Assembly (NCBI GenBank): GCA_002946415.1
Contig: NJPS01000056.1
Location: 1-64,000, forward strand
Direction of reading: 5' to 3'
From: Rutstroemia sp. NJR-2017a BVV2
Lineage: Eukaryota > Ascomycota > Leotiomycetes > Helotiales > Rutstroemiaceae
DNA length: 64,000 bases
Numbering within the stretch: the first letter of the stretch is position 1; every line of letters starts with the position of its first letter. The notes under the pieces were generated by a model, which worked only from the letters and a program-made list of their open reading frames with translations, was not told the DNA's origin and made no database searches. Made by a program: the position numbers and the translations under genes. Shown in pieces: positions 36,220-49,582 of this stretch.

Positions 36220-37969
36220 GTTTACTTAATTGATTTTGGATATTATTTCTAATATTGAAAATAAGTAATTAGAACTATTTTTAAAAACCAACTAAATCTA
36301 ATTATTCAGTTTCAAAAATATATAGAATAATCTTATTTTTGAATTATTTAGATAAAATTAGTAAAAGAATATTAATAAAAAGATTAAATTATTTAACTAA
36401 AATAACTAGTTTATTATATAATTCCCAAATTAGTAAAAGATTTAAAAAATCAGTTATTAATATTAGATTATTATTAATAAATAAGATTCAAGAAAATTAT
36501 TTAAAGAATTATAAAATATCAGTTTTATTTCTAGATATTAAAGAAACTTTTGATTATATTTCAAAAAATTAACTTTTAGTTATTTTAAAAAAATTAAAAT
36601 TATTAATTAATTTAATTACTTGAATTTATTATTTCTTAGAATATTAAATATTTTATTTAAATTTTGATAACTAAATTAAGTAATTCTAGTTTATTTTGAT
36701 TAATATCTTCTAAAGTAGTTTAATTTTATTAATTCTTTTTTTAATTTATATTAAAAAACTATTTCTATTAATTTCTATCTCAATCTAGTTATATATAGAT
36801 AATATTATACTAGTAACTAATTTAACTAGTTTTAAAAAGAACTATAAAATCCTAGAAAGAGAAACTAACAAATTATATATTTTAGAAGATATTAATAATA
36901 TCAAATTCAATTTAATAAAAACAAAACTAATTTATTTTTTCAAAAATAAATAAGAAATTATTAAAGCTAATTTAGTTAATTTATCAAATAACTAATCAAT
37001 ATAATTTTCAAAAGTTGTAAAATAATTAGAAATCTAGTTTGATAATATTTTATATTTTAATTAATATATCTTGATTAAGATTAATTAAACTAAATTAATT
37101 TCTTTAAAAACTAATTAATTAACTAATATCGAAAATAGATTTTCACTTTTTGTAATATATTAGTTATCTATTATTTATATTATTAATATTTCAGATTATA
37201 GATTTTCTATATAATAAAAAGAATAAACTAAATTTAAAATCTAATTCCAATATTTATAAAATTTGGTTTTTCGGAAAATTCTCGAGATATTTAGAATTAG
37301 TTTCATAATCTTTATAAAAGTAGAAACTATATTAGTATCTCTTTAGATTTACTTAAATATTATTAATTATTAATATATTTTTAAAATTCTCAAAATAGTT
37401 GAAAATTATCTAATTTTCAAAGAAATTTGAACTAAATCGAAGATTAATAATTAATTTCAAGACTATCCAATATCTATTTAAAAAGAATTAACTAAAATAA
37501 TCTAAATTAAATAAATTAGATATTTAATATATCTGTTAATTTATTTTCAATATCTAAAATCAATTAGTTCTTTTAAATTTCTATCTTAAACTATTATTTC
37601 TTATTCAATCGAAATTAATAAGTTATCTAAAAAACTAGAAATTGAAAATTATAAAAAGTTAATTAATTTGGTAACTCCGAACTAATATTCAATTTATACT
37701 AATAAATCGGAATTAGTAAATCAAAAAGGAATTAGAATTAATCTAACTTTTTTTAACTTTAATTAGGAACTAATTTAGAATTCTAATTAGAATATTGAGA
37801 TTAATTAGCTAGTTTATAATAACGAACTAATCGAAATAGTCGAAGAAATCAAATTAGTAAACGAAATAGTTTAAAAAAATCAAGAATTTATTATTTTCTT
37901 AGATAATCAAACTATTTTATAAAGATTAAAATTATTTAATAATAAATTTAAACAAAACCAAATAATATT
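36220..37969 (+). mobile_element. LINE copy F continued: RT to RNase H
   Basis: The LINE resumes after Copia at the sequence matching 45440 onward. A 77-codon open piece (36339-36572) carries the RT blocks SLLYNSQISKRFKKSVIN and VLFLDIKETFDYISKN. The active site is YIDN near 36790, and the RNase H remnant lies at about 37680-37950. It is interrupted at 37970 by an 851 bp insertion. Confidence 0.88.
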
Positions 37970-38820
37970 ATTTTTTATTTATTTCTAATCTGCTAACTAG
38001 TATATATAGTACTAGTTATAAAGAAGCTTAATCTAATTAATTATATCAATAGAACTTCTTTAGACAAAATTACTAATTATACTATTTTATATTTCCTATT
38101 TTTATATACTTACTTTATTCTTATCCTTTGTAGCTATACTACTTAGTTATTTCTTAATTACATTATTTATATTGTAGCTAATTAGTAAATCTAAAATACT
38201 CGAACTATCTACTTTGGATTAGCTATTTAACTACTTATTGAATCTATTTCGGATTATTAAATAGTTTAATAATAGTTATTTCTTCTTACTACTACTTTCT
38301 TATTTGCTTAATATTATAATATAGAAAGATATACTTAACTATTTCTATATCGGTAAAATAGTATATATAAACTAGAGATTTATAATCTAATATACTTTAT
38401 ATATTTAGAAAGTAAATATAGCTTATTCGCTCTATTCTATTTTGGATAAGTATTATATTTTCTGTTTTATTAAGTTCCTTATATAGTTTAAACTTATCTT
38501 TATCTAGTATTAAACTTTTTACTATTATATTATACTATTTAGTTACTCTGTTTATTTATTATACTTCCTATACTTATTTCTCAGACTTAAATATTTCTAT
38601 TCGATTAGTATATTTGGTCGGGATATTTGGTAATTTCTATTTTGTCTTTCTATTATCTCTCTTTTTCCAAATCTATAAGTATTATTCTTAATAGATCTAC
38701 TGAATAAAGATATCCTTTTGATATTTAAAGAATTTCCTAAATTTCTTGTTATAATATATACTAATCAGAGAAATTACTATTTCTATTTCTACTTCGTAAT
38801 TAGATATAGCTCGATATACT
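37970..38820 (-). mobile_element. 851 bp retro-insertion of unknown family with 13 bp TSD and A-rich tail
   Basis: CCAAATAATATTA occurs exactly at 37957-37969 and 38821-38833, and joining the flanks restores the LINE F sequence. The left edge is TTTTTTATTTATTT, an A-rich tail on the minus strand, so the insert arrived by target-primed reverse transcription in minus orientation. It is not homologous to the LINEs, Copia or Gypsy seen here and has no long frame. It could be a SINE, a 5'-truncated LINE of another family or a retrocopied transcript. Confidence 0.8.
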
Positions 38821-38833
38821 CCAAATAATATTA

Positions 38834-39111
38834 GTTTGTAAAACTAATTGAGAAATAATTGAAAAAGAGATTAAAATCAAACTAGTTTAGATTCTAGATT
38901 ATTCTAAAATTCCAAATAACGAAATAGTTGATTTATTAACTAAATTAGAAACGAAATTAGATATTTTGATTAATTTAACTAATCTCAATTATTTGAGAAC
39001 TAAAATTAAATAAATTAAAAATCAAGAATAGTTTTAATCTTTTATTAAAATTCTCTTTTCGAAATCGAATCCAAATCCCAAATTCGACTAAAAATTTATT
39101 ATTAATATTTT
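38834..39111 (+). mobile_element. LINE copy F, last piece
   Basis: LINE F continues after the 851 bp insertion (TTAGTTTGTAAAACTAATTGAGAAA) and is cut at about 39111 by the 3' tail of minus-strand LINE G. Its own 3' end is missing. Confidence 0.82.
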
Positions 39112-41914
39112 GATTGATTGATTAATTGATTAATTGATTTATTATTTTAATAACCTTTTTGAATCTAAGATTATAATAGGTTGGCTAGCAGTTAGCTACT
39201 AGTAGCTAAGTAGTAGTAGTATTTAAATATATTTTTAAGTTAAATAGTATCAAAAGATAATAAGAAATTAGTTTTAGATAATGAAAAGAAAATAAAAGAA
39301 AAATGAAAATTTGATAAAACTAAGAAAATTCCAATTTAATTATCTTCTAGTTTGCAAACTAAATGATATTTTCGAGTACAGATATTTATTTTGCTTAAAT
39401 AACTTATACTAGCTTCGATTCCGGAATTGGTATTAAGAAGAAATAAAAGTAATAAATAATTTGTAATTAGTTTATCTTTTAATTTAGTCTAAGTTAGACT
39501 AAAAAGAGAATAATTTAAAAATAAGTATTTAGAAATCTCTTTAGCTTTACAAATATATTTATATTACTAGTATATTCTAATAAATATAAATATAATTTTA
39601 AATAACTATATCTGATTTTCAACTAATAGAAAGTATTAATAGTAACTTTTTTAGTCGAAATTAGAATCTAGATTTGATTTCGAGAAAAGAGTTTAAAAAT
39701 TCTTAAATAACTAGCTAAGTTAAATAAATTAGCTTTTAAAATATTTAAAAGAGATTAGATTACTTTTGATTTTTAATTTGTTTAATTTAAGTTTCTAAAT
39801 AGTTGAGATTAGTTATATTAATCTTAGGATCTATTTTCATTTCTGATTTAGTTAGTAGATCTACTTTTTCATTACTTAATATTTTAAAATAGTTAAGAAT
39901 CTAAGCTAATTTGATTTTAGTTTCTTTTTTGATTATTTCTCGATTAACTTTATAAATTAATATTACTTAGTTTTATCTAGATTTATTACTAAGTAATTTT
40001 AACTTTTATAAAGTAGTTTGATTATCTGAGAAAATAATAAATTCTTGATCTTTTTAAATTATTTTGTTTATTAATTTAATTCTTTTAACTATTCTAACTA
40101 ATTCGTTATTATAAACTAGTTAACTAATTCCAATATTCTAACTAAATCTCTAGATTAGTTCCTAATTGAAATTAGAAAAAGCTAAATCAATTCCGATTTC
40201 TTTTTGATTTACTAGTTCTGATTTATTTATATAAATTGAATATTGGTTTGAGGCTAGCAAAATAGCCGAGTTTTTATAATTTTCAGTTTCTAATTCTTTA
40301 GATAACTTATTAATTTCAATCGAATAAAAAATAATTATCTAAAATAGAAATTTAAAAGAATTAATTAATTCTAAATACTGAAAGTAAACTAGTAAATATA
40401 TTAAATATCTAATTTACTTTATTCGAATTATTTTGATTAGTTCTTTTTAAATTAATACTGAATAGTTCTAGAACTAATTATTAGTTTTTGATTTAGTTTA
40501 AATTTCTTTGAAAATTAAATGATTTTCGGTTATTTTGAGAATTCTGAATATATATTGATAGCTAGTAATATTTAAATAAATCCAAGGAAATACTAATATA
40601 ATTTCTACTTCTATAGAAACTATTAGACTAATTCTAAATACTTTAAAGATTTTCCGAAAAGCTAAATTTTGTAAATATTAAAATTAAATTTTAAATTTAG
40701 TTTATTTTTTCTATTATATAGAGAACTTATAATCTGAGATACTAATAATATAAATAATATATAGCTAGTATATTACAAAAAATGAAAATCTATTTTCGAT
40801 ATTAGCTAATCAATTAACTTTCAAAAAACCTAATTTAGCTTAACTAATTCTAGTTAAAATATATTAGTTGAAACTTAAAGTATTATTAAATTAGATATCT
40901 AATTATTTCATTATTTTTAAAGATTATATTAATTGATTATTCGATAAATTAACTAAATTAATTTCAATAATTCTTTATTTATTTTCGAAAAAATAAATTA
41001 GTTCTATTTTAGCTAAATCGAATTTAATATTACTAGCTTTCCTCAAAATATATAACTTACTAGTTTCTTTTTCTAAGATTTTATAGTTCTTTTTAAAACT
41101 AGTTAAACTAGTAACTAGTATAATATTATCTATATATAATTAGATTAAAATAGAAATCGATGGAAAAAGTTCTTTAATATAGATTAAAAAAAGAATTAAT
41201 AAAATTAAATTACTTTAAGAGATATTAGTTAAAATAAACTAGAATTACTTAATTTAGTTATCAAAACTTAAATAAAGTAATTAGTATTCTAAGAAATAAC
41301 TAATCTAAATAATTAAACTAATTAGTAATTTTAATCTTTTTAGAATAACTAATAATTGATTTTTTGAGATATAATCGAAAACTCTTTTAATATCCAAAAA
41401 TAAAATCGATATTTTATATCTTTTTAAATAATTTTCTTGAATTTTATTTATTAGTAATAATTTGGTATTAATAACTAATTTTTTAAATCTTTTATTGATT
41501 TAAGAATATATAATAAATTAGTTATTTTAGCTAAATAATTTAATCTTTTTACTAATATTCTCTTATTTATTTTATCTAAATAATTAAGAAGTAAGATCAC
41601 TTTATAAATTTTTAGAATTAAATAATCAAATTTAACTAGTTTTTTGAGAATAATTTTAATTACTTATCTCCAATATCAAAAGTAATATGCAAAGTTGATT
41701 AGATAAACAAAAACCTTATAAAATATCTTAGAAATAGCTAAATAAACTTTATTGATAATTTCTTGAATAATTCTATTAGGTTCTAATATTTTCCCTTTGA
41801 TTTTAATTAAATAGATTAATATTAATTTAATATTAGTTAATTTAGACCAACTTCAATTTATTATTTTATACTTTTCCTAATTAGAATTAGTTGAACTAGA
41901 AAGTTAACAAAAAA
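39112..41914 (-). mobile_element. LINE copy G, 3' part (RT, RNase H, tail), split by LINE H
   Basis: It begins with the tail GATTGATTGATTAATTG (reverse of (AATC)n) and the family 3' UTR, then the Cys-His region at about 39335-39640, RNase H 39780-40300, and RT 40900-41640. At about 41914 the homology stops in the segment that corresponds to 2695 of copy A. The homology resumes, with no loss, at 48078. So this is one element interrupted by LINE H. Frames are heavily mutated. Confidence 0.85.
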
Positions 41915-42184
41915 CTCCAGAAATATCTTTTTAGTAATAGAAGAAAAAATACTTGAAAAAACAATACCGAATCCAAAAATATAAATACTGATATTAAATC
42001 CGACTATATATACTTCTGCGGATCGAACCTGCTAGCTTACTTAGCAATATATCTGCTAGTTATCGAGATATTATCGTTGTGGCCAAAATAGCGAATTTGG
42101 AAACTCCAATCTCTTAAAATTCTATCCAAATCGAACCTCCTTTAACCCCAACTTATCAATATATTTCTGGATTTGTTAGCGATA

Positions 42185-42614
42185 ATGTGCAACCCTACCA
42201 AGATGGCCACCCTATAATGTTGGCCACTTTTCATATATATCTATAATTTTCTCAACAACCAACAATAATGGAGTTTAATAAAGAGGCTTAGATTAATCGT
42301 CTACTTCAAGCCATTTAATCGTATCCCTAAGTTAAGTATTTAGGAGCTTGTACTGATGATTTGTGGAGTTATAAGAAGAGTTAGTCGATTTTCGGGTAAT
42401 TTTGGTAAAGAGCTCAACCTTACTACCTAGTAATAATAATAACTTATATTAGGAACCTAAGTATAATAAAAGAACTTGCTAGATTGTTGAGGAGATCGAG
42501 ATCTACTAATTTCTACTTAGACTTCTTTATTTTTTATTGTTATTGTGGTTTAATTCCAATATGAAGTTATAAAAGTAACCAATATTATAGGGTAGCCATT
42601 TTGATAGTAGTGCA
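42185..42614. mobile_element. 430 bp TIR element (MITE-like), mostly unmutated, TA target
   Basis: TIRs of about 45 bp: left TGCAACCCTACCAAGATGG followed by CCACCCTATAATGTTGGCCAC, and right end (minus strand) TGCACTACTATCAAAATGG followed by CTACCCTATAATATTGGTTAC. Removing the element and one TA restores the LINE H sequence AGC..TATTATTATTCG, so the TSD is TA (42183-42184, 42615-42616), as for Tc1/mariner/pogo elements. No coding frame. G+C is visibly higher than in the host LINE. Confidence 0.85.
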
Positions 42615-43243
42615 TATTATTATTATTCGATTTTCTTCTTTTATTAATATCGATATAGAGATGAATAATAATTCTATATTACTAACTATTTCGATTTTCA
42701 ATCCAAACTTGGATATATCTAGTCTAAATAAGATTTTCAGTTCAGATCTATTTAATATTACTATAAGTACTACTACTAGATTCTGGAAACTGGATTAATA
42801 TTAACAAAACTACTAAAAAAACTAAAGTCCAAAATCGATTAATTTTGGTTCGAGATCTCGATACTAGCTCTATAAAATACTATTAATAAAGTCTTCTTAG
42901 ATAAAAATATTAAAGAACCAATAATTTTCTCGATTACTATTACTAGTAATAAGAAGAATCTAGTAATTATTATAATTATTCCTTTTACTTCCAATTTTCT
43001 ACTTGAGAAAAAAGCTATTTAGAAGTATTTAATTACTTTTAAATTATATTTAAAAGATGAATCTTGATATAAAGTAGTATTTTATAATATCTTAATTTAG
43101 GATTTCAATATATCTTATAGAATAAAGTTAGTATTAGATAAACTAAAGACTTTTAATTCTAATCTAAATTTAAAGCTAATTAGTATACTATATTAGCTAT
43201 CCTCAATAGAAAATCGAGTTATTAAGTAAGGAGGATTAGTAAT

Positions 43244-43614
43244 TATTAGAATATCGGTACTTTGGCTAGATAATAGCTATATAGGCTATTATACCTCAGA
43301 TAGAAAGTATATTCTATCAAAATAGCTATATATATTTTTGATTATTATATATCTACCTATATATCTGTATATACCGAAGCTGGAGTACCGGAGAGTATTA
43401 AAAGGAGCTTCGGAGTATACTTATTATATACTATAAATAAGTCATTATATAGCTAGTTAATTATAGAAAGATAAGACGATTTTATTTATTAATATAAGTT
43501 AGCTATTATATATTCAGTCTAGTATCCTAGATAAATATCGATATAAGTTTATATAATCTTATTAGATCTTCTCTCCTTTAAGTATATTACTTTTATTAGA
43601 AGATCCAACTAATA
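43244..43614 (+). repeat. Solo Copia LTR in LINE H
   Basis: 371 bp, same family as 23017-23386 but with fewer transitions (it keeps CGGAGAG and ACCTCAGATA). It begins TATTAG and ends CTAATA (formerly TGTTAG...CTAACA). 5 bp TSD GTAAT (43239-43243) / ATAAT (43615-43619). It would arise by recombination between the LTRs of a full element. Confidence 0.92.
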
Positions 43615-43999
43615 ATAATAATATCTTTTGCTACTAAAGTAAAAGTCGAGAGATATATAAGAAACCGGGTTTAAATAATTAGAATTAGTATTAGAACTGA
43701 AAAGCTTTTTATTACTTCTAGATCTATTTAGTATACTAAATACCAAGGATTTGAATATTTAGTCAAATTTTACTAAAAAGAGATTAAATATAATCTCTAT
43801 AACGAACCTTATATTACTAGCTAGTATTATTATTCGATTTATAACCAAAATAATCAAAAATACTTTTATTTAGTATTAAAATATATTAACTACAAAAATA
43901 ATTATATTTCTATTTCTAAAGAATATAAAATATATAAAGCTATTAAAGAAGCTAGTTTATAATTAATACAAATACTCGAATCCTCTAAATAAATCTAAA

Positions 44000-46900
44000 T
44001 CGAAGTTCGATTATAACTAAATCAGTATTATAATTAGCTATTAAGCTAAAAATCGATTTATTATTAATCTAAGAGTTTTAGATTATAAGTGAAAATCCAG
44101 ATTACTTAAATAGTCGATCGATTTCTTATAGTAATTTCAATCAAATCCTTTTAATTACTATAGAATTCAGACTTTGAATATTTATTTATATCTCGAAGAT
44201 CTATATATCTAGTATTATACTAGTTCTTTCGAGTATCGATCTTGATCTACTAGTTCTATTAGTAGCCGAAGAAAGCAATATACTCGAACTAGTTAATATT
44301 TATAACGAAATTAGCTAAATCGAAGGAACTTTGATTAAAATAGTAGAAAAGAGTTTGTTATTTAGAACTATTTCGATTAATTTATTTATTTTGGATAATT
44401 TTAATCTCTATTATCTTTGATAGAACTCGAATAACTAAAGTAATCAAACTAGTATTAAACTAGTTCAATAGATTAAAAAGTAAAACTTGGAACTAATTAA
44501 TAAATTCAGAACTATTATGTTTTTTAGAGAAGCTAGCGAATTAGTTTTAGATCTTATATTAGCTATATAAGTATTAACTAGATATATTGATAACTAGTAA
44601 ATACTAACTGATTTGGGATCTAATTATTTATTGATTTTATTTACTTTAAAAAGAAAAAAAGAATTAATATCTCCAAATAAACAAAAATTAGTTAGTATTT
44701 ATTTTAATACTAAGTTAGTAGATTAGGAACTTTTTTCAAACTATTTAGTTAAAATTATAAAAAAATCAACTATTCTAATTAATTCTCTTTCTGATTTCAC
44801 TTAGCTAAACTTGAAATTAGATAAGAAAGTATAAAATTATCTAGAATCAATTAGTTCGGAACTATTATCACTAGTTCAACTAGTAACTAACAAAGCTATT
44901 TTAAAAACTAAATCTAGTTTAAAAACTAAATCTTGATAAACTTCTAAACTAAAAAGTCTAAGAAAATTAATAATACTAATTTAGAGAAAATTAAAAATCT
45001 AAAATAGTTAAACTAGTTAAGGTTTTTATCAAAAATAATATCGATTAGCTTGAAATCAGTATTTTTTAAAGATAAAACTAATTAAAAAGAATTATTAAAA
45101 TACTTTTCTTGAAAATAATAATTCTAAATTAATATTTAAAGTATTTAGCTATACTAAATTCTTCTCTAATTAATCTCTTTTAGTTATTCTAAATAAAACT
45201 ATTTTTAAAGAGAAAGAAACTATTTTGAGAACTACTTTCTTTCCCCAACCTTCTAGTTTGACTAGTCCTAATTGGGAAGGATATAAAGTAATAAATTGGA
45301 ATTAATCTAAACTAGCTAATACCGAATTAGTACTAACTTGCTTAACTAAAATCAAAGAGAAAATACTAGAATTTAATAGAACTACTTAAGAAATTATTAA
45401 TAAAACTTATTTAGCTATTTCTGAAATATTTTATAAAGGTTTTGTTTATTTAATCGATCTTGGATATTATCTCCGATACTAGAAATAAGTAACTAGAACT
45501 ATTCTTAAAAAACTAACTAAATCTGATTATTTAGTTCTAAAAGCTTATAGAGTAATCTTATTTCTCAACTATTTAGATAAAATAAATAAGAGAATACTAG
45601 CAAAAAAACTAGATTATTTAGCTAAAATAACTAATTTACTATATAATTCCCAAATCGGTAGAAGATTCAAAAAATCAGTTATTAATATTGGATTACTACT
45701 AGTAAATAAAGTTCAAGAAAATTATTTAAAAAGATATAAAATATCGATTTTATTTTTGGATATTAAAGAAGTTTTCGATTATATTTCAAAAAACCAACTA
45801 TTAGCTATTTTAAAAAAATTAAAATTACTAATTAGTTTAATTACTTAAGTTAATTACTTCTTGGAATACCAACTACTTTGTTTAAGTTTTGATAACTAAA
45901 TCGAGCAATTTCAATCTATCTCAACTAGTATTTCTCAAAATAGTCTAATCTTATCGATTCTCTTTTTAATTTATATTAAAGAGCTTTTTCTATCGATTTC
46001 TATCTCAATCTAGTTATATATAGATAATATTGTATTAGCTACTAGTTTAACTAATCTTAAAAAGAATTATAAGATTCTAGAAAAAGAAGCTAGCAAGTTA
46101 TATACTTTGGGAGAAGTTAGTAGTATCGAATTCGATTTAGCAAAAATAGAATTAATTTATTTTTTTAGAAGTAAACAAGAAACTATTAAAGCTAATTCGG
46201 TTAATTTACTGAATAATCAATTAATATAATTTTCAAAAATAGTGAAATAACTAGATATCTAGTTTGATAATACTTTAAGCTTCAATTAATATATCTTAAT
46301 CAGAATTAATTAAACTAAATCAGTTTTTTTGAAAGCTAATCAACTAGTTAATACCGAAAATGAATTTTCACTTTTTGTAATATACTAGCTATATATCACT
46401 TATATCACTAGTATCTTAGATTATAGATTCCCTATATAGTGAAAAGAATAAACTAAATTTAAAACTTAATTCCAATATTTATAAAATTTAGCTTTTCGGA
46501 AAATCCTTAGAGTATTTAGGATTAGTCTAATAATTTTTATAGAAGTAGAAACTATACTAATATTTCCCCAAACTTGCTTAAATACTACTAGCTATTAATA
46601 TATATTTAGAACTTTCAAAATAACTGAAAATCATCTAACTTTCAAAGAAATTTAAACTAAATCGAAAACTAATAATTAGTTTTAGAACTATTTAGTATCA
46701 ACCTAAAAAGAACTAGCCAAAATAACTTAAATAAAGCAAATTAGATATTTAATATATCTACTAGTTCACTTTCAGTATTTGGAATTAATTAGTTCTTTTA
46801 AATTTCCACTTTAGATAACTCTTCCTTATTCGGTCGAAATTAGTAAGCTATCTAAAGAGCTAGAAACTGAAAATCACAAAAACTCGGCTATTTTGCTAGT

Positions 46901-47831
46901 TCCGAACCAATATTCAGTTTATACTGATAAATCAGAACTAATAGATCAAAAAGGAATTGGAATTAGTTTAGCTTTTTTTAACTCCAATTAGGAATTAATC
47001 CAAGAATCTAATTGGAATATTGAGATTAGTTAGCTAGTTTATAATAACGAACTAGTTGGAATAGTTAAAAGAATTAAGCTAATAAACGAAATAATTCAAA
47101 AAGATTAAGAATTCACTATTTTCTCAAATAATTAAGTTATTTTATAAAAGTTAAAATTACTTAGTAATAAATCTAGATAAAACTAAATAATATTAGTTTA
47201 TAAAACTAATTAAGAAATAGTTAGAAAAGAAACTAAAATCAAATTAGTTTAAGTTCCAGATTATTTCGAGATATTAAATAATGAAAAAGCGGATTTACTA
47301 GCTAAATCGGGAACTAAAATAGATCTGGTAATCCAAATAACTAATCTCAATTATTTGGGAACTTAAATTAAACAAATTAAAAATCAGAAGTAATTAGAAT
47401 CTCTTTTAAAAACTTTAGAAACTATATCGGAAGCTAGCTTGCTTAGCTCGACTAGTTATTTAAAAATTTTTAAACTTATTTCTCGAAATTATATCCAAAT
47501 CCCAAATTCGATTAAAAGAGCTATTATTAGTATCTTCTTTTAGTTGAAAATTAGATATAGTTATTTAAAATCATATTTATATTTATTAGAATATACTAGT
47601 AATAATAAATATATTTGTGGAGCTAAAGAGATTTCTAAATACTTACTTTTAAGTTATTCTCTTTTTAGTCTAGTTCGGAGCAAGCTAAAAAACAAATTAG
47701 TTACAAATTATTTATTATTTCTACTTCTTCTTAATACTATCTCCGGAATCGAAGCTAGTATCGCTTATTTAAGCGAGACAAAAATTTGTATCCGAAAATA
47801 TTATCTAGCTCGAGAACTAGATAAGGATTAG
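44000..47831 (+). pseudogene. ORF2 remnant of LINE H
   Basis: The endonuclease region starts near 44050 (QELW-like block LILVQEF...). The RT contains LLYNSQIGRRFKKSVIN (45640-45690), ISILFLDIKEVFDYISKN (about 45735-45790) and LYIDNIVLAT (about 46010-46040). RNase H keeps YTDKSEL near 46925 and YNNELVG near 47040. The terminal 95-codon open piece (47544-47831) keeps one Cys and a Gly of the zinc motif (ICGAKEIS). Scattered TAA/TAG codons disrupt all of it. Confidence 0.78.
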
Positions 47832-48077
47832 ATTGGATATTTAAATTGGAATAATTTTATTTTCATTTTTATCAAATTGATATTTTCGTTATTTTAATTA
47901 TTTTCATTTACTAGAACTAGTTCCTTACTATCTCTTGATACTATTTAGCTTAAAAATATATCTAAAATACTATTTATATTTAGTTACTAGTAGTTTTCAA
48001 CTACTAGCCAATCTATTATAGTTTTAGATCCAAAAAGGTAGTTAAAATAATAAATCAATTAAACAATTAATTAATTA

Positions 48078-49348
48078 GGAAGTTAAAGAAAAGAATAATT
48101 CTCAAAATAATTTCTTTTTCTTTAAAAATAGTTTTATTTAGAATAGCTAAAAGAGATCAATTAGAAAAAGATTTAGTATTACTAAATACTTTAAATATTG
48201 ATTTAGAATTATTATTTTCAAGAAAAGTATTTTAATAATTCTTTTTAATTAGTTATATTTTTAAAAAATATTGATTTCAAGTTAATCAATATTATTTTTG
48301 ATAAAAACTTTAACTAGTTTAACTATTTTGGATTTTTAATTTTCTCTAAATTAGTGTTATTAATTTTCTTAAACTTTTTAGTTTAGAAATCTATCAAGAT
48401 TTAACTTTTAGATTAGATTTAATCTTTGAAATAGCTTTGTTAATTACTAGTTGAACTAGTAATAATAATCTCGAATTAATTGATTCTAGATAATTTTATA
48501 TTACTTTATCTAATTTCAGATTTAGCTAAATGAAATCAAGAAAAGAACTAACTAGAATAATCGATTTCTTTATAATTTTAACTAAATAATTTAAAAAAAG
48601 TTCTTAATTTACTAATTTAATATTAAAATAAGTATTAACTAATTTTTATCTATTTAGAAATATTAGTTCTTTTTTCTTTTTTAAAGTAAATAAAATTGGT
48701 AAATAATTAGATTCTAAATCAGTTAGTATTTACTAGTTATTAATATATTTAGTTAATATTTATATAACTAATATAAGATCTAAAACTAATTTGTTAACTT
48801 TTCTAAAAAATATAATAATTCTAGATTTATTAATTAGTTTCAAGTTTTGTTTCTCAATTTATCAAACTAACTTAATATTAGTTTGATTATTTTGATTATT
48901 CAGATTCTATTAAAGATAATAGAGATTAAAATTATTTAAAATAAATAAATTAGTCGAAATAGTTTTAGATAATAAACTTCTTTTCATTATTTTAATTAAA
49001 GTTCCTTCGATTTAGCTAGTTTCGTTATAAATATTAACTAGTTCGAGTATATTATTTTTTTTAGTTACTAATAGAACTAATAGATTAAAATCGATATTTG
49101 AAAAAACTAATATAATATTAGATATATAGATCTTCGAGATATAAATAAGTATTCGAGATCTAAATTTTATAATAGCTAAAAAAATTTAATTGAAATTACT
49201 ATAAGAAATCGATTAACTATTTAAGTAATCTGGATTTTTATTTATAATCTAAAACTCTTAGATTAATAATAAATCGATTTTTAATTTAATAGCTAACTAT
49301 AATATTGATTTAGTTATAACTAATTTTCGATTTAGATTTATTTGAAGA
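48078..49348 (-). mobile_element. LINE copy G continued: upstream RT and endonuclease
   Basis: The homology continues from the point lost at 41914 through the start of RT and the endonuclease, to the equivalent of about 3950 in copy A. There LINE J is inserted; the TSD copy TTTATTTGAAGA is at 49337-49348. There are no open frames of note. Confidence 0.85.
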
Positions 49349-49582
49349 TTGATTAATTGATTTATCATTTTAATAACCTTTTTGAGTCTAAGATTATAGT
49401 AGGTCGGCTAGTAGCTAAAAGCTGCTAGTAACTAAATATAAATAGTATTTAAATATATTTTTAAGCCAAATAGTATCAAGAGATAATAAGAAACTAGTTC
49501 TAGTAAATGAAAATAACTAAAATAATGAAAATATCAATTTGATAAAAATGAAAATGAAATTATTCCAATTTAAATATTTAAT

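Larger units (their letters stand above)
41915..48077 (+). mobile_element. LINE copy H, complete ends, with two later insertions and an ORF1 deletion
   Basis: The 5' end (TTTTTAGTAATAGAAG) and 3' tail (AATCAATTAAACAATTAATT) are both present. Probable TSD around 41899-41914 and 48079-48094, core AAGTTAA, degraded by transitions. ORF1 lies at about 42070-43990, ORF2 about 44000-47831, RT active site YIDNI near 46020, C-terminal motif with intact ICGAKEISKYLLLSY near 47620. Insertions: a TIR element at 42185 and a Copia LTR at 43244. Relative to copy E, about 480 bp of ORF1 is missing at 42781. It is less mutated than G. Confidence 0.87.
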
